Shown: positions 36,481 through 45,546, counted from the stretch's first letter. The stretch: DNA of 64,000 nucleotides from Bacillaceae bacterium SAS-127 (GCA_002261155.1 NKXN01000043.1:51995-115994), one strand, 5' to 3'. Notes: generated by a model not told the origin, from the letters alone. Translations and numbers: made by a program.

Positions 36481-36680
36481 AATATCAATAAGATATGAAG
36501 CGGACATGCAAAGTCACTTCCTTAAAGATTTCCTCTTTTTGATCAAGTGAAAAAGGCATGCTGCTAGAGATAAATCGAAACTGTCAAATCTGCTAAAATC
36601 TCTAGAGAAAGAGACCTGTGCGCAGATCGAGCCAGTGGTACCTTCCTTATTTGGAGTGGGTATCACTGGCTCTTTTCGTT
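36481..36680 (+). ncRNA. Unassigned structured RNA (leader or small RNA) with intrinsic terminator
   Basis: Starts near 36481 from the consensus promoter. Hairpins: GAAG...CTTC (36497-36520), TTTTT...AAAAA (36536-36554), CTAGAGAT / ATCTCTAG (36564-36605), and a 14-bp terminator GAGCCAGTGGTACC / GGTATCACTGGCTC (36629-36672) followed by TTTTCGTTT. A 23-aa Cys-peptide gene lies 38 nt further on. It may be a stand-alone RNA of about 195 nt or an attenuator of that gene. I could not match it to a riboswitch class. Part of the terminator (GTGGTACC) resembles a T-box core, but the rest does not. Confidence 0.6.
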
Positions 36681-36717
36681 TCCCTTACCCATTACAAAAA
36701 AATTGGAGGAATGAAAG

Positions 36718-36789
36718 ATGTGCAAAAAAACAGGTTGCGGAAAATGCAAAGATTGTCCACTTGCTAATGTAGAAAAGAAAAGCAAATAA
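36718..36789 (+). CDS. 23-aa Cys-rich micro-protein
   Basis: MCKKTGCGKCKDCPLANVEK then KSK. Four Cys spaced C-x4-C-x2-C-x2-C, ideal for binding one metal ion or a small Fe-S cluster, with many Lys. RBS GGAGG is 8 nt before the ATG. It lies downstream of a terminator hairpin and upstream of two Fur-box-like sites. No family recognised. The strong RBS and Cys pattern favour a real gene. Confidence 0.6.
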   Translation: MCKKTGCGKCKDCPLANVEKKSK

Positions 36790-36808
36790 GAAAAATTGTG
36801 AATGTTAT

Positions 36809-36862
36809 TGAAAATCATTATCGCTCATGATAAAGTATAAGTGAAGATGAATATTATTATCA
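36809..36862 (+). promoter_or_regulatory. Two candidate Fur boxes
   Basis: TGAAAATCATTATCG (36809-36823) and TGAATATTATTATCA (36848-36862), each matching 12 of 14 informative positions of the 7-1-7 consensus TGATAAT-N-ATTATCA. They lie 91 and 52 nt upstream of the 29-aa gene. Confidence 0.6.
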
Positions 36863-36913
36863 ATGAAACGATAAACATATATGGACTGAATAAAAAAGGA
36901 CGAGGTGAAGATC

Positions 36914-37003
36914 ATGGTATGGATGTTTGTTGGAGCGACAGTTGTAGTGTACGGTGGAGTTATGAAATATGTGGTCGATCACGTAAATAAAGCACAAGCA
37001 TAA
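36914..37003 (+). CDS. 29-aa membrane micro-protein, FbpC-like candidate
   Basis: MVWMFVGATVVVYGGVMKYV and a polar tail VDHVNKAQA. One membrane helix. RBS GAGGTGA is 5 nt before the ATG. It has Fur-box-like sites upstream and its own terminator. B. subtilis FbpC is a Fur-regulated peptide of 29 aa; the length and predicted regulation agree, but I cannot confirm a sequence match from memory. Function unknown beyond a possible role in iron limitation. Confidence 0.55.
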   Translation: MVWMFVGATVVVYGGVMKYVVDHVNKAQA

Positions 37004-37008
37004 TTTGG

Positions 37009-37039
37009 AAGAAGGCTGATAGAAAGCCTTCTTTTTTTC
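37009..37039 (+). terminator. Terminator of the 29-aa gene
   Basis: AAGAAGGCT / AGCCTTCTT stem followed by TTTTTTC. Confidence 0.88.
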
Positions 37040-37136
37040 TTTTTAAGATGGGCAATAAAGCGGAAATCATATACAATAGAAAAAAAGAATCCGCTTCCTA
37101 ACGTAAGGACAGTGTATATTAAGGAGTTATGTGAAG

Positions 37137-40100
37137 ATGCCATTAGAAACACAGCAGCAAACATTATCAGAAACGATTGCTAGAACGGCCTGGCTTCATG
37201 ATTTATTTGAGCAATATGGGGATGAAGAACGGGCGAGAAAGGCCAAATTGTTTTTAAGGAAGTTGCATGACGAAGAATTTATTGTGGCGTTTTGCGGACA
37301 TTTTTCGGCAGGGAAGTCGACGATGATCAATGAGTTAACAGGTGAAAAGCTATTGCCATCGAGTCCGATTCCGACGAGCGCTAACTTAGTAAAAATTCAT
37401 AAAGCCCCTGAGGACTTTGCGAAGGTGTACTATAAAGATCGCCAGCCGCTCCTTTTTCAGGCACCATACCGCTTTGAAAAAGTGAAGGAATATTGTAAAA
37501 ACGGGGAAGAAGTAGAAGCGATTGAAATTGGTCATAGCGAATCTAGCTTGCCGTTAGAAGTGACGGTAATGGATACGCCAGGGGTCGATTCTACAGACGA
37601 TGCCCATCGAATTTCCACTGAATCGGCGCTACATTTAGCTGATATGGTGTTTTACGTCATGGATTACAACCATGTGCAATCGGAATTAAATTTCATTTAT
37701 ACGAAAGACTTGCTTTCTCACGGTGTGAAATTAAACTTGATCATTAACCAAATTGATAAGCATCGCGACGAGGAGCTTTCCTTTGATGCCTTTAAGCAAT
37801 CGGTATACGACTCGTTTGCGTCTTGGAATGTGCATCCAGAAAAGTTTTACTTCACGAGCTTAAGGGAGCCGGATCTTCCTTATAATGATTTCGCCGAAGT
37901 GAAAGAGTTGATTCATCAAAGCATGGCCAATCGGGAACAATTAACGCTCCGTTCGGCGGAAACGATGATGAGCCTTCTTGTCAGTGAGCATCTACAATGG
38001 CTACAAGCTGGGCAAGAAGAAGTGAGAGAACAGCTACAGGAAGTTCTTGGTGAAGGGTGGATGGGGGAAGAAATCATCACCAATGAACAGAAAACAAAAG
38101 CGGAACTCGATAAGCGCGATGCAAGCGCTTTAGTGAAATCCGTCGAGGAAGGCCGCGAAAAAGTGTTGCAAAATGCGTACTTAATGCCGGCTTCTACGCG
38201 TCAATTGGCGAAAGACTTTTTAGAAGCGATGCAGCCGGAATTTAAAGTCGGTCTATTCTTTAGCAAAAAGAAAACAGAAGAAGAAAGACAGCGCCGACTG
38301 GATGTATTGATGGCGGACTTGAAGGAGAAAACGGAAGCTCAACTGGAGTGGCATCTTCGTCAATTATTCGCTTCTTGGTTAAAATCAAGCGGACTGATCA
38401 GCGACTCGTTACAGCTAGAAGCTGAGGAGTTAGCGATTCCTTTTGATGAATCGTTATTGAAGGGTACGATTAAAACAGGGGCGCAAGTGACAGGTGATTA
38501 CGTTCTTAATTATTGTGATGACGTCGCTAATCAATTAAAGAAAAAAGCTCGAATGGCAACAGATGAGTTAAAGGTGCGTGCATCACAAGAAATGGCGGTC
38601 CAATTTGCCTCCGAACAAGCGGGTCTGAAAGAAAAATGGCAAGCATGGCATCAAAAATTAACAGCGATTCAGCAGTTAACGGATTTAGATACGACGATGG
38701 AAGATCATCGAAATAGCTTACATGAGCTCATGATTCGTTCGTTCTATGATGCACCTGAGAGCTTCGATCAGTTTGTACAAGAATGGAAAAAAGAACAGGA
38801 ACAAGTGGACATTTTTAGCGGAGAGTGGGAAGAAGAAGCCGCAACAACGGTTGAAAAAGTGGAACAAAAAGTGGAAATGGTCGTACCTAGTGGAGAAACA
38901 GTGGCTGTCAGCGACACCGTTTCGAAGCTGAAAAATATGAACCGTCAGCTAGACGGTATTCCTGGATTCCAACGCTTTATCGATGGACTTCGTCAAAAAG
39001 CGGATCGTTTAGAACAGCGTAAATATACGATTGCACTATTCGGGGCGTTTAGTGCCGGGAAATCGTCATTCGCGAATGCGATGCTCGGTGAAAAGGTGCT
39101 TCCAGTTTCGCCGAACCCAACAACGGCGGCAGTTAACCGCATTCATCCGCCTGATGGACAGCATCCGCACCGAACAGCGGCCGTTCATTTAAAGACCGAA
39201 CAAGATTTATTATTAGATATTCAGCATTCTCTACAACTATTTGATCGATCGGTTACATCTTTAGTCGAAGCGAATCAAGTGATTCCAGAATTGTTAACAG
39301 CGAATGAAGGCGAAGGGCGTGAAAAAATTCATCTCTCCTTTTTGAAAGCGTTCCATGACGGATTTAATGAGTACAAGGAACAGCTCGGTACGACGTTATT
39401 AGTCGACTTACAAGTGTTCCAAGGCTTTGTGGCGAATGAGAAACAAAGCTGTTTCGTGGAATCGATTGACTTGTATTATGATTGTGACTTTACACGACAA
39501 GGAGTCACGCTTGTTGATACACCAGGGGCCGATTCGATTAATGCGCGTCATACAGGTGTTGCGTTTGAGTACATTAAAAATTCTGATGCGATTCTGTTTG
39601 TGACGTACTATAATCATGCCTTTTCAAAAGCGGATCGTGAATTTTTAATTCAGCTCGGCCGCGTAAAGGATGCCTTCGAGCTTGATAAAATGTTCTTTAT
39701 CGTTAACGCCATTGATTTAGCGAAAGATGAAGAAGAAGTGCAAGAAGTGAAAAACTACGTAACGGAGCAGCTATTGCAATACGGTATTCGCTTCCCGAGA
39801 TTATTCGGTGTTTCCAGCTTGCAGGCAATCCAAGAAATTGAGCGTGGAGAGACGGATCATCCAAACTCTAATATTGTGCCGTTTAAACAAGCGTTTCATC
39901 AGTTCCTCGATGGCGATTTAGCGCAAATGGCGGTGCAATCGGCAGAGGCGGAGTGGGAGCGTGGAGTAGAGAGACTGCGCCAACTGATTGCGACAGCGAA
40001 GGAAAATCGCGACAACCGTGAGCAAAAGCAACAGCAATTGAACGATCAACAACAACAAGTGGCTACTCATTTAACAAATGAAACGTCTCAACTGTTAGAA

Positions 40101-40766
40101 AAGAGATTGTCACAAGAAATTAATGAGCTCGTGTACTATTTAAAACAGCGTGTATTTTACCGTTTTTCCGACTTCTTCAAAGAGTCGTTTAACCCAGCGA
40201 CACTCACCAGCAATCAAATAAAAGCGGCATTAAACGACGCGTTAAAAGAGCTTCTTGAAGCGGTCGGATATGACTTGGCTCAAGAAATGCGGGCTACAAG
40301 CTTACGAACAGAGAATCATGTACACGAGCTTTTAACTGAAAAATATGCGAACTTACAGCTGCATTATCAAACGATTCAGCCACAGTTGTCATTTACGCCA
40401 TTAGAGTGGTCATCGCAAGAAACGCCAGAGTTTCCAACGGCGTTTACGAATGAACCATTGTCGACGTTTAACCCAGCACTGTCTTTGTTTAAAAATGCAA
40501 AATCGTTCTTTGAAAAAAATGAAAAGCAACAGATGCAAGAGCAGTTAGAAGAGAAGCTGTCAACGCTTGCTGATGTGTATTTAGAAACAGAAAAAGAAAA
40601 ATTATGGACATGGGCTTATCATGAGCTTGATGCGGGCATGACGTTAATGAAAACAACGGTTGAGTCCGATGCGAAAGAGCAATTTACTGCTTGGCTTGAT
40701 GTGCTTGATCATGCGGAAAGTATCGACGAATGGGAGCGCGTTTTAGTTGAACTTCAACGAGCGTAA
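37137..40766 (+). CDS. dynA: Bacterial dynamin DynA (two fused dynamin units)
   Basis: 1209 aa from ATG 37137, 10 nt after AAGGAG; GTG 37131 is an alternative. Two tandem GTPase modules: GHFSAGKST with MDTPGVDSTD in the first (about residues 50-160), and GAFSAGKSS with VDTPGADSIN in the second (about 640-800). Each is followed by long helical stalk regions with coiled coils. B. subtilis DynA (YpbR) tethers and fuses membranes and protects against membrane stress and phage. Located between bpsB and ypbS as in B. subtilis. Confidence 0.96.
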   Translation: MPLETQQQTLSETIARTAWLHDLFEQYGDEERARKAKLFLRKLHDEEFIVAFCGHFSAGKSTMINELTGEKLLPSSPIPTSANLVKIHKAPEDFAKVYYKDRQPLLFQAPYRFEKVKEYCKNGEEVEAIEIGHSESSLPLEVTVMDTPGVDSTDDAHRISTESALHLADMVFYVMDYNHVQSELNFIYTKDLLSHGVKLNLIINQIDKHRDEELSFDAFKQSVYDSFASWNVHPEKFYFTSLREPDLPYNDFAEVKELIHQSMANREQLTLRSAETMMSLLVSEHLQWLQAGQEEVREQLQEVLGEGWMGEEIITNEQKTKAELDKRDASALVKSVEEGREKVLQNAYLMPASTRQLAKDFLEAMQPEFKVGLFFSKKKTEEERQRRLDVLMADLKEKTEAQLEWHLRQLFASWLKSSGLISDSLQLEAEELAIPFDESLLKGTIKTGAQVTGDYVLNYCDDVANQLKKKARMATDELKVRASQEMAVQFASEQAGLKEKWQAWHQKLTAIQQLTDLDTTMEDHRNSLHELMIRSFYDAPESFDQFVQEWKKEQEQVDIFSGEWEEEAATTVEKVEQKVEMVVPSGETVAVSDTVSKLKNMNRQLDGIPGFQRFIDGLRQKADRLEQRKYTIALFGAFSAGKSSFANAMLGEKVLPVSPNPTTAAVNRIHPPDGQHPHRTAAVHLKTEQDLLLDIQHSLQLFDRSVTSLVEANQVIPELLTANEGEGREKIHLSFLKAFHDGFNEYKEQLGTTLLVDLQVFQGFVANEKQSCFVESIDLYYDCDFTRQGVTLVDTPGADSINARHTGVAFEYIKNSDAILFVTYYNHAFSKADREFLIQLGRVKDAFELDKMFFIVNAIDLAKDEEEVQEVKNYVTEQLLQYGIRFPRLFGVSSLQAIQEIERGETDHPNSNIVPFKQAFHQFLDGDLAQMAVQSAEAEWERGVERLRQLIATAKENRDNREQKQQQLNDQQQQVATHLTNETSQLLEKRLSQEINELVYYLKQRVFYRFSDFFKESFNPATLTSNQIKAALNDALKELLEAVGYDLAQEMRATSLRTENHVHELLTEKYANLQLHYQTIQPQLSFTPLEWSSQETPEFPTAFTNEPLSTFNPALSLFKNAKSFFEKNEKQQMQEQLEEKLSTLADVYLETEKEKLWTWAYHELDAGMTLMKTTVESDAKEQFTAWLDVLDHAESIDEWERVLVELQRA

Positions 40767-40977
40767 ACAGGAGATCGTTCGCCGTTTTCACACATGTGCG
40801 ACTTGTTGTCATTTCCGAGCGATCAAAGGGGAATTAGGAATGAATTATATGTGTAGCCGGCTTGGGTTTGCGACAAAGCCCGGCTATACATTCGATTGTT
40901 GGGACCCTAAGGAACAAGTGAAAAGGCTGATGGAAAAGAGGCTGAAAGAAGCGGAAGAAAAGGGGGAAGAAGGATGA
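40747..40977 (+). CDS. ypbS: Small Cys-rich protein, YpbS-like
   Basis: 76 aa from TTG 40747, overlapping the dynA end by 20 nt. Cys-rich core HTCATCCHFRAIKGELGMNY and CSRLGFATKPGYTFDCW, probably a zinc site, followed by a charged C-terminal helix. Position after dynA fits B. subtilis ypbS; name given on position and size, so only moderate. Its stop overlaps the sseA ATG. Function unknown. Confidence 0.65.
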   Translation: MNFNERKQEIVRRFHTCATCCHFRAIKGELGMNYMCSRLGFATKPGYTFDCWDPKEQVKRLMEKRLKEAEEKGEEG

Positions 40978-41810
40978 AGTTTGTTCAATCGATTGACTGG
41001 CTAGTCGAGCGTTTAGACGATCCGAATGTTTGTGTGATCGACTGCCGTTTTAGTTTAGCGGATGCTGGGGCGGGAGAAAAAGCGTATATGGAAGGGCATA
41101 TTCCAGGTGCTTTTTACGTTCATTTAGATCGCCACCTGTCTGGAGAAAAGCAACAACATGGTGGCAGACATCCACTGCCGAACGTAGAAGATGCTCAAAA
41201 GGTATTCGAGTCTTTCGGAATTACTGAAGAGACGACGATCGTGGTGTATGATCAAGGAGAAGCGATGTTTGCCGGCAGATGCTGGTGGTTGTTGTCTTAC
41301 TTTGGTCATTCGCAAGTGTATGTGCTTAATGGTGGCTTTAAAGAGTGGACGAACCGTCAACTTCCAGTGACAAAAGAGCTTCCAACAGCGACACCTAATT
41401 ATTTCCCGGTAAATATTCAAGCTGATTGGCTCGTTTCTGTGGAAGCGGTGAAGGAAGCGGTAGCTATTGGAACGTCGGTGCTGATCGATTCGCGTGCTCC
41501 TGAACGTTACAACGGCGAAATAGAGCCGCTTGATCGCGTACCTGGTCATATTCCGTCCGCAGTCAATTATTTTTTCCAAGAAGGATTAGAAGGAACAAGC
41601 TGGAAAGATCAGGAGCAGCAAATCGAACGTTTTCGTGAGCTAGATACGGATCAGCCAGTCATTGTGTACTGCGGCTCTGGCGTATCGGCGACCCCAAATA
41701 TTATCGCTTTAAAAGAAGCGGGCTTTCATGATGTGAAATTATACGCCGGAAGCTATAGCGACTGGTCTTCCTATGAGGATTTACCTATTGAGAAAAAAAG
41801 CGAAAGTTAA
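40974..41810 (+). CDS. sseA: Thiosulfate/3-mercaptopyruvate sulfurtransferase (two-domain rhodanese)
   Basis: 278 aa. Two rhodanese domains. The N-terminal one (with CVIDCRFSLADAGAGEKAY) is structural; the C-terminal one has the active-site loop VYCGSGVSATPNIIAL with the persulfide Cys near 232. CGSGVSA is the 3-mercaptopyruvate/thiosulfate sulfurtransferase type. Starts within the stop codon of the preceding gene (ATGA). Followed by a strong terminator. Confidence 0.93.
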   Translation: MKFVQSIDWLVERLDDPNVCVIDCRFSLADAGAGEKAYMEGHIPGAFYVHLDRHLSGEKQQHGGRHPLPNVEDAQKVFESFGITEETTIVVYDQGEAMFAGRCWWLLSYFGHSQVYVLNGGFKEWTNRQLPVTKELPTATPNYFPVNIQADWLVSVEAVKEAVAIGTSVLIDSRAPERYNGEIEPLDRVPGHIPSAVNYFFQEGLEGTSWKDQEQQIERFRELDTDQPVIVYCGSGVSATPNIIALKEAGFHDVKLYAGSYSDWSSYEDLPIEKKSES

Positions 41811-41818
41811 TACAATAA

Positions 41819-41860
41819 TGAAACGCTTTGGAAAATTAATTTTTTCTAAAGCGTTTTTTG
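41819..41860 (+). terminator. Terminator of sseA
   Basis: AAACGCTTTGGAAAA / TTTTTTCTAAAGCGTTT stem with TTTTGCG following. Confidence 0.88.
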
Positions 41861-41893
41861 CGAATATGATAGAATAGCAGTTGAGGTGACAAC

Positions 41894-42784
41894 ATGAACA
41901 AACAAGAGCATATTTTGCTTATCGATGGAATGGCTTTATTATTTCGTGCTTTTTACGCGACAGCGGTGAGCGGTCAATTTATGTACAATTCACAGGGAGT
42001 GCCGACAAACGGCGTCCAAGGATTTATGAAGCATTTATTGCTGGCGGTCGATCACACACGTCCGACCCATGTGGCTGTGTGCTGGGATATGGGCAGTCAA
42101 ACGTTTAGAAATGAGCTATATTCAGGGTATAAAGCGAATCGATCCGCTCCACCTGAGGAATTAATTCCTCAATTTGACTTGGCGAAAGAAGTTGCCAGCT
42201 CTTTTTTACTTCCGAATATCGGCGTTGTTGGCTACGAGGCGGATGATTGCATTGGAACGATTGCGAAACAAGAAGAGCGAAAAGTGACGATTTTAAGCGG
42301 AGACAAAGATTTACTGCAACTATTAGATGACCAAGTTGATGTAATGCTATTGCAAAAAGGCTACGGCAATTATTTAACGCATACAGTCGCCAGTTTTTCT
42401 GAGCTATATGGCATCACTCCACAGCAATTTATCGACGTCAAGGCATTAATGGGTGATACGAGTGACGGCTATCCCGGAGTGAAAGGCATCGGTGAGAAAA
42501 CGGCCTTTAAGCTAGTAAAAGAATTTGGTTCGGTGGAAGAGATTATGAATAATATCGACAAACTGACGCCTTCGCAACGGAAGAAGATGACCGATGATGT
42601 TGATATGCTCTATCTTTCTCACAAGCTAGCTCAAATTAATTGTGGAGTGCCGTTAGAGTGGAACGTTCAAGAAGCAAATTGGACAGGCATTTCTACAGAA
42701 GCGGAACAAGTAGTTGAACAGCTAGAATTAAAAGTTCTTCGCCGTCATTTGGCAGAGATCGCCTCTAGTAATCCATGGGCTTAA
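41894..42784 (+). CDS. ypcP: 5'-3' exonuclease / flap endonuclease YpcP
   Basis: 296 aa. Homolog of the Pol I 5'-nuclease domain as a stand-alone protein: LLIDGMALLFRAFYA, YKANRSAPPEELIPQ, GYEADDCIGTIA and LSGDKDLLQLLDD provide the acidic metal-binding residues, and the H3TH motif is GDTSDGYPGVKGIGEKTA. In B. subtilis YpcP removes RNA primers/flaps in redundancy with PolA. RBS GAGGTGAC. Gene order dynA-ypcP neighbourhood is conserved. Confidence 0.95.
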   Translation: MNKQEHILLIDGMALLFRAFYATAVSGQFMYNSQGVPTNGVQGFMKHLLLAVDHTRPTHVAVCWDMGSQTFRNELYSGYKANRSAPPEELIPQFDLAKEVASSFLLPNIGVVGYEADDCIGTIAKQEERKVTILSGDKDLLQLLDDQVDVMLLQKGYGNYLTHTVASFSELYGITPQQFIDVKALMGDTSDGYPGVKGIGEKTAFKLVKEFGSVEEIMNNIDKLTPSQRKKMTDDVDMLYLSHKLAQINCGVPLEWNVQEANWTGISTEAEQVVEQLELKVLRRHLAEIASSNPWA

Positions 42785-42798
42785 AGGTGAACATGACG

Positions 42799-43074
42799 AT
42801 GAAACACCGTTCATCTGTAGCGAGTTATTTACTGCGACTAGAGGACAAGGGCTTTAAATTTTTAGATGATCAAATCGCCTTCATTTATTTCGGACAGAGA
42901 TCGACGGATGCTCCTGACCACTTAGTAATGGCCGCAATTGAAATCACATTGAAGGCACAAAAAACATTTGATGGCAGCTTCTATCTGTCGTTGTTAGAGC
43001 GGTTGAAGGAGAAGAACATTACTTCTCGGAACATGGCGATGGAGTTTGCGAAGGAACGAGGGTTAATGAAGTAG
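42799..43074 (+). CDS. Conserved hypothetical small protein
   Basis: 91 aa from ATG 42799, 8 nt after AGGTGA; ATG 42775 would overlap ypcP. Helical, soluble: MKHRSSVASYLLRLEDKGFK and FIYFGQRSTDAPDHLVMAAI. It resembles a conserved Bacillaceae family near ypcP (possibly DUF6123), but I cannot be certain. No domain with known activity. Ends just before a terminator. Confidence 0.65.
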   Translation: MKHRSSVASYLLRLEDKGFKFLDDQIAFIYFGQRSTDAPDHLVMAAIEITLKAQKTFDGSFYLSLLERLKEKNITSRNMAMEFAKERGLMK

Positions 43075-43107
43075 GGTCGAGCAATTTGCTTGACCCTTAT
43101 TTTTTTG
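43073..43107 (+). terminator. Terminator after the ypcP unit
   Basis: AGGGTCGAGCAA / TTGCTTGACCCT with TTATTTTTTT. Confidence 0.88.
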
Positions 43108-43192
43108 ACGGAAATCTTTCATTTGTAAGATAATAGAAATGATTAGTTGCGAGTAACCTTTAATTTAGAAGATAGATAGGGGAACTGGTTGA

Positions 43193-43666
43193 ATGGATGA
43201 TAAAAAACATTTAAAATTATATTCCGCACTTGGAGCGACTATAGTATTTGCTTTAATTTATTCAGAATTATTTTTGTTAGGAGGCTTTCACCCCGACTCC
43301 AACCCAAGTATTGTTTCTTATTTACTAGCTACATTTTGGATTATTTTTCTAGTCGCTTTTTTATGTCTAGTAGCGCATCTGTTTGAAATGTTTTTATTGA
43401 AAAACAAAAAACAATTAAGCGTTATTTTTTACTTTTTAATGGGGGTACTTAGTGGAGGAACTTTTTCTTTAGTTTATATCAATTATGATTTTCTTTATTT
43501 TTTAATCATTTTGACCACTTTAACGACAGTGGGATCAATGATGTTTTATATGATCAAAACATCATTGAATTCTATGATTTTGCAAAAAGTATTGATTACT
43601 TCTCCATTAGTAGCGATCCCTTTGTTGTATTTGGTAAGTCATTTTTTTCATAGAAGTGGGATTTGA
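43193..43666 (+). CDS. Integral membrane protein, unknown
   Basis: 157 aa with four predicted helices (about 10-31, 43-66, 78-98 and 102-122, plus a C-terminal hydrophobic segment LVAIPLLYLVSHFF). Short charged loops, no recognised motif. RBS AGGGGAA lies before the ATG. No partner gene; it ends just before a bidirectional terminator. Function unknown. Confidence 0.7.
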   Translation: MDDKKHLKLYSALGATIVFALIYSELFLLGGFHPDSNPSIVSYLLATFWIIFLVAFLCLVAHLFEMFLLKNKKQLSVIFYFLMGVLSGGTFSLVYINYDFLYFLIILTTLTTVGSMMFYMIKTSLNSMILQKVLITSPLVAIPLLYLVSHFFHRSGI

Positions 43667-43679
43667 TAAAATGCCTAAA

Positions 43680-43707
43680 AAGAGAGAACAGCGGGCTGTT
43701 CTCTTTA
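43680..43707. terminator. Bidirectional terminator
   Basis: AGAGAACAGC / GCTGTTCTCT, 2-nt loop, with A and T runs at each side. Shared by the membrane gene (plus) and the DMT transporter (minus). Confidence 0.85.
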
Positions 43708-43724
43708 CTTAAGCTGAAAACAAA

Positions 43725-44630
43725 TCATTTTTCCTTCTGCATTGCTTGTCCCGGCCAAAATTTATGCACTGGTATTTCGGCTAAAATCATGCCAAAGAAA
43801 ATGAGCAGACAACCTGTTAACCCAGCGGCGGCTAGTCGTTCATCAAGCCAGAAGAAAGCAGTGATGGCCGCAAAAACGGGCTCCATCGCTAATAGCAAAG
43901 CGACTCGCGTTGGTGTCGTGAACTTTTGGGCAGATGTTTGGATGAAAAAGGCTAGTGCCGTTGCTGCAAAGGCGGTAATTAGTAAGGCGCTCCATACGCT
44001 AGTTTGTAGCAAATTCGCCGCTGTTAATGTTGCTTGCCAATCTTCCATGAAAAAGCCGCCTAAGCTGCAAAGAACGGAAACGGTTAAAATTTGCACGCTC
44101 GTTAAGGCCACCGCTGATGATTGGTGGGTAAAAGCATCGGTGAAAATAATGTGGAAGGCAAAGCCAAACGCCCCGATCAAGACGAAGAAATCGCCGACAT
44201 TCCAGCCGCCTTCACCGCCGGCTGTTAGCAAATAAAGGCCAGTTGCGGCGATGAATGACCCAATAATCGCAATCGGTGTTGGTCGCTTTTTTAAAATAAA
44301 TAGTGATAAAATCGGCACAAGTACAACACTTAGGCCGGTAATAAAGCCTGTTTTTGAAACGGTTGTGTATAATAAGCCGATCGTCTGAAAGGCATAGCCA
44401 ACCGCTAAACAAAGGCCGAGAATGAGTCCGTTTCTCCACGTCGTCTTATTCAATTCCCGAAGTTCTTTACGGAATAGAAGAACGATCAATAAAAACAAAA
44501 AGGCGAGAAAAAAGCGAACGCCGTTAAATAAGAGCGGAGGCAAAAATTCGATGGCGTTTTGTACAATCACAAACGTGACGCCCCAAATGAGCGCGACTAA
44601 TAATAAGGAGATATCAGCGAGCCATTTCAT
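43725..44630 (-). CDS. DMT-superfamily transporter (EamA, RhaT/YdcZ type)
   Basis: 301 aa with ten helices and two EamA repeats (LLVALIWGVTFVIVQNAIEF for the first; the second starts at FFVLIGAFGFAFHIIFTDAF). PTRVALLLAMEPVFAAITAF is the typical end-of-repeat motif. Exports or imports small metabolites; substrate cannot be predicted. Its ATG overlaps the stop of the RNase HI-like gene upstream (4 nt), so these two are co-transcribed. Confidence 0.9.
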   Translation of the reverse strand: MKWLADISLLLVALIWGVTFVIVQNAIEFLPPLLFNGVRFFLAFLFLLIVLLFRKELRELNKTTWRNGLILGLCLAVGYAFQTIGLLYTTVSKTGFITGLSVVLVPILSLFILKKRPTPIAIIGSFIAATGLYLLTAGGEGGWNVGDFFVLIGAFGFAFHIIFTDAFTHQSSAVALTSVQILTVSVLCSLGGFFMEDWQATLTAANLLQTSVWSALLITAFAATALAFFIQTSAQKFTTPTRVALLLAMEPVFAAITAFFWLDERLAAAGLTGCLLIFFGMILAEIPVHKFWPGQAMQKEK

Positions 44631-45028
44631 TGTTTTCCCTCCCGATCATTCATTCGAATCGCTTCACGGGCTAATCCGTCCGCCCGATTTTCTTTCCGAG
44701 GAATCCATTTGACAAAAAACAGTGGATAATCTTTAGTCAGCTCTAAAATTTGCTGTAATAACGGTTTATATTTTTCTTTATGTATATATTCCTTTTCGAT
44801 GGCGTGAACAACGGTTTGGGAGTCACTTCGAAGTGAGATCAATTCCGATTGATGCACTTGAACGAGTTCAAGTGCATTTAACACCGCTAAAAACTCCGCC
44901 TCATGCGTATCGCACCATCCAAGTGGAATCTTATGCCTGTCTACTTTCCCATCTCGTTTAATAAAAATGCCAGCACCAGCCCACCCAGGGTCACCTGTAC
45001 TGGCACCGTCTGTATATAATTCTACCAA
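44627..45028 (-). CDS. ypdQ: RNase HI-like protein (YpdQ type)
   Basis: 133 aa. RNase H fold with the four acidic positions present: YTDGASTGDPGWAG, HEAEFLAVLNALE, LRSDSQTVVHAIE and NRADGLAREA. Degrades RNA in RNA-DNA hybrids if active; the B. subtilis YpdQ homolog was reported with little or no activity, so function is uncertain. First gene of a two-gene minus-strand unit with the EamA transporter. RBS AGGAGGAAA before the GTG/ATG. Confidence 0.85.
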   Translation of the reverse strand: MVELYTDGASTGDPGWAGAGIFIKRDGKVDRHKIPLGWCDTHEAEFLAVLNALELVQVHQSELISLRSDSQTVVHAIEKEYIHKEKYKPLLQQILELTKDYPLFFVKWIPRKENRADGLAREAIRMNDREGKQ

Positions 45029-45134
45029 ACCATTTCCTCCTTTCTCTCATAAAATTAAATTTTACTGAATAATAAAACGATTGGCAATAACAAAAATGTA
45101 GAAATCTGTTACTATTTCATTAGGGGGTGTTTGG

Positions 45135-45371
45135 ATGAAACGGAATAGATTTGTAGTCGCTTTTAGTGCATTTATGTTGACGACAGGCATATTGTATTTC
45201 ATTGGCCATTTGTTCACTGTTCCTTTGTTGATGTTTCGTTATGAATATATAAATTACGAAGATGGCTATTTGATTTCAACTGGTTCGATCATGCCACTAA
45301 TCCTTGGTCTGATTATAAGTTATTGTGTAGATAAAGTGTATATGCATAAGTATCGCCAAAAACTTGCTTGA
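45135..45371 (+). CDS. Small two-helix membrane protein
   Basis: 78 aa: helices VAFSAFMLTTGILYFIGHLF and IMPLILGLIISYCVDKVYM, with a short outside loop FRYEYINYEDGY. Basic ends (MKRNR, HKYRQK) suggest both termini are cytoplasmic. RBS AGGGGG lies 9 nt before the ATG. No family recognised, and neighbours give no clue. Confidence 0.6.
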   Translation: MKRNRFVVAFSAFMLTTGILYFIGHLFTVPLLMFRYEYINYEDGYLISTGSIMPLILGLIISYCVDKVYMHKYRQKLA

Positions 45372-45546
45372 AAGTATTGTTTTAAAATAAAGTTTGATAA
45401 TTTATAAAAGATCGCTCAAAACTACTTAGTGAAAATGCAGTGTTGTTATTCTTCTTTGAAGGAGTGTAATGAGGAAAACTGATAAGACTCATTAGTTGCA
45501 TATGATATTAATTTGATCACACTTTATTTTAAAATCACAGAAGTTA

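Noticed and set aside
36629..36645. T-box or B12-box-like string (CCAGTGGTACC) in the dynA-upstream leader
   Set aside because: Only the short core matches. There is no Stem I/specifier arrangement, no full T-box 14-mer, and no other cobalamin aptamer element; it forms one arm of a simple terminator.
43741..44235. Plus-strand frame opposite the EamA transporter
   Set aside because: Antisense shadow of a clear ten-helix transporter, no RBS and no recognisable protein features.
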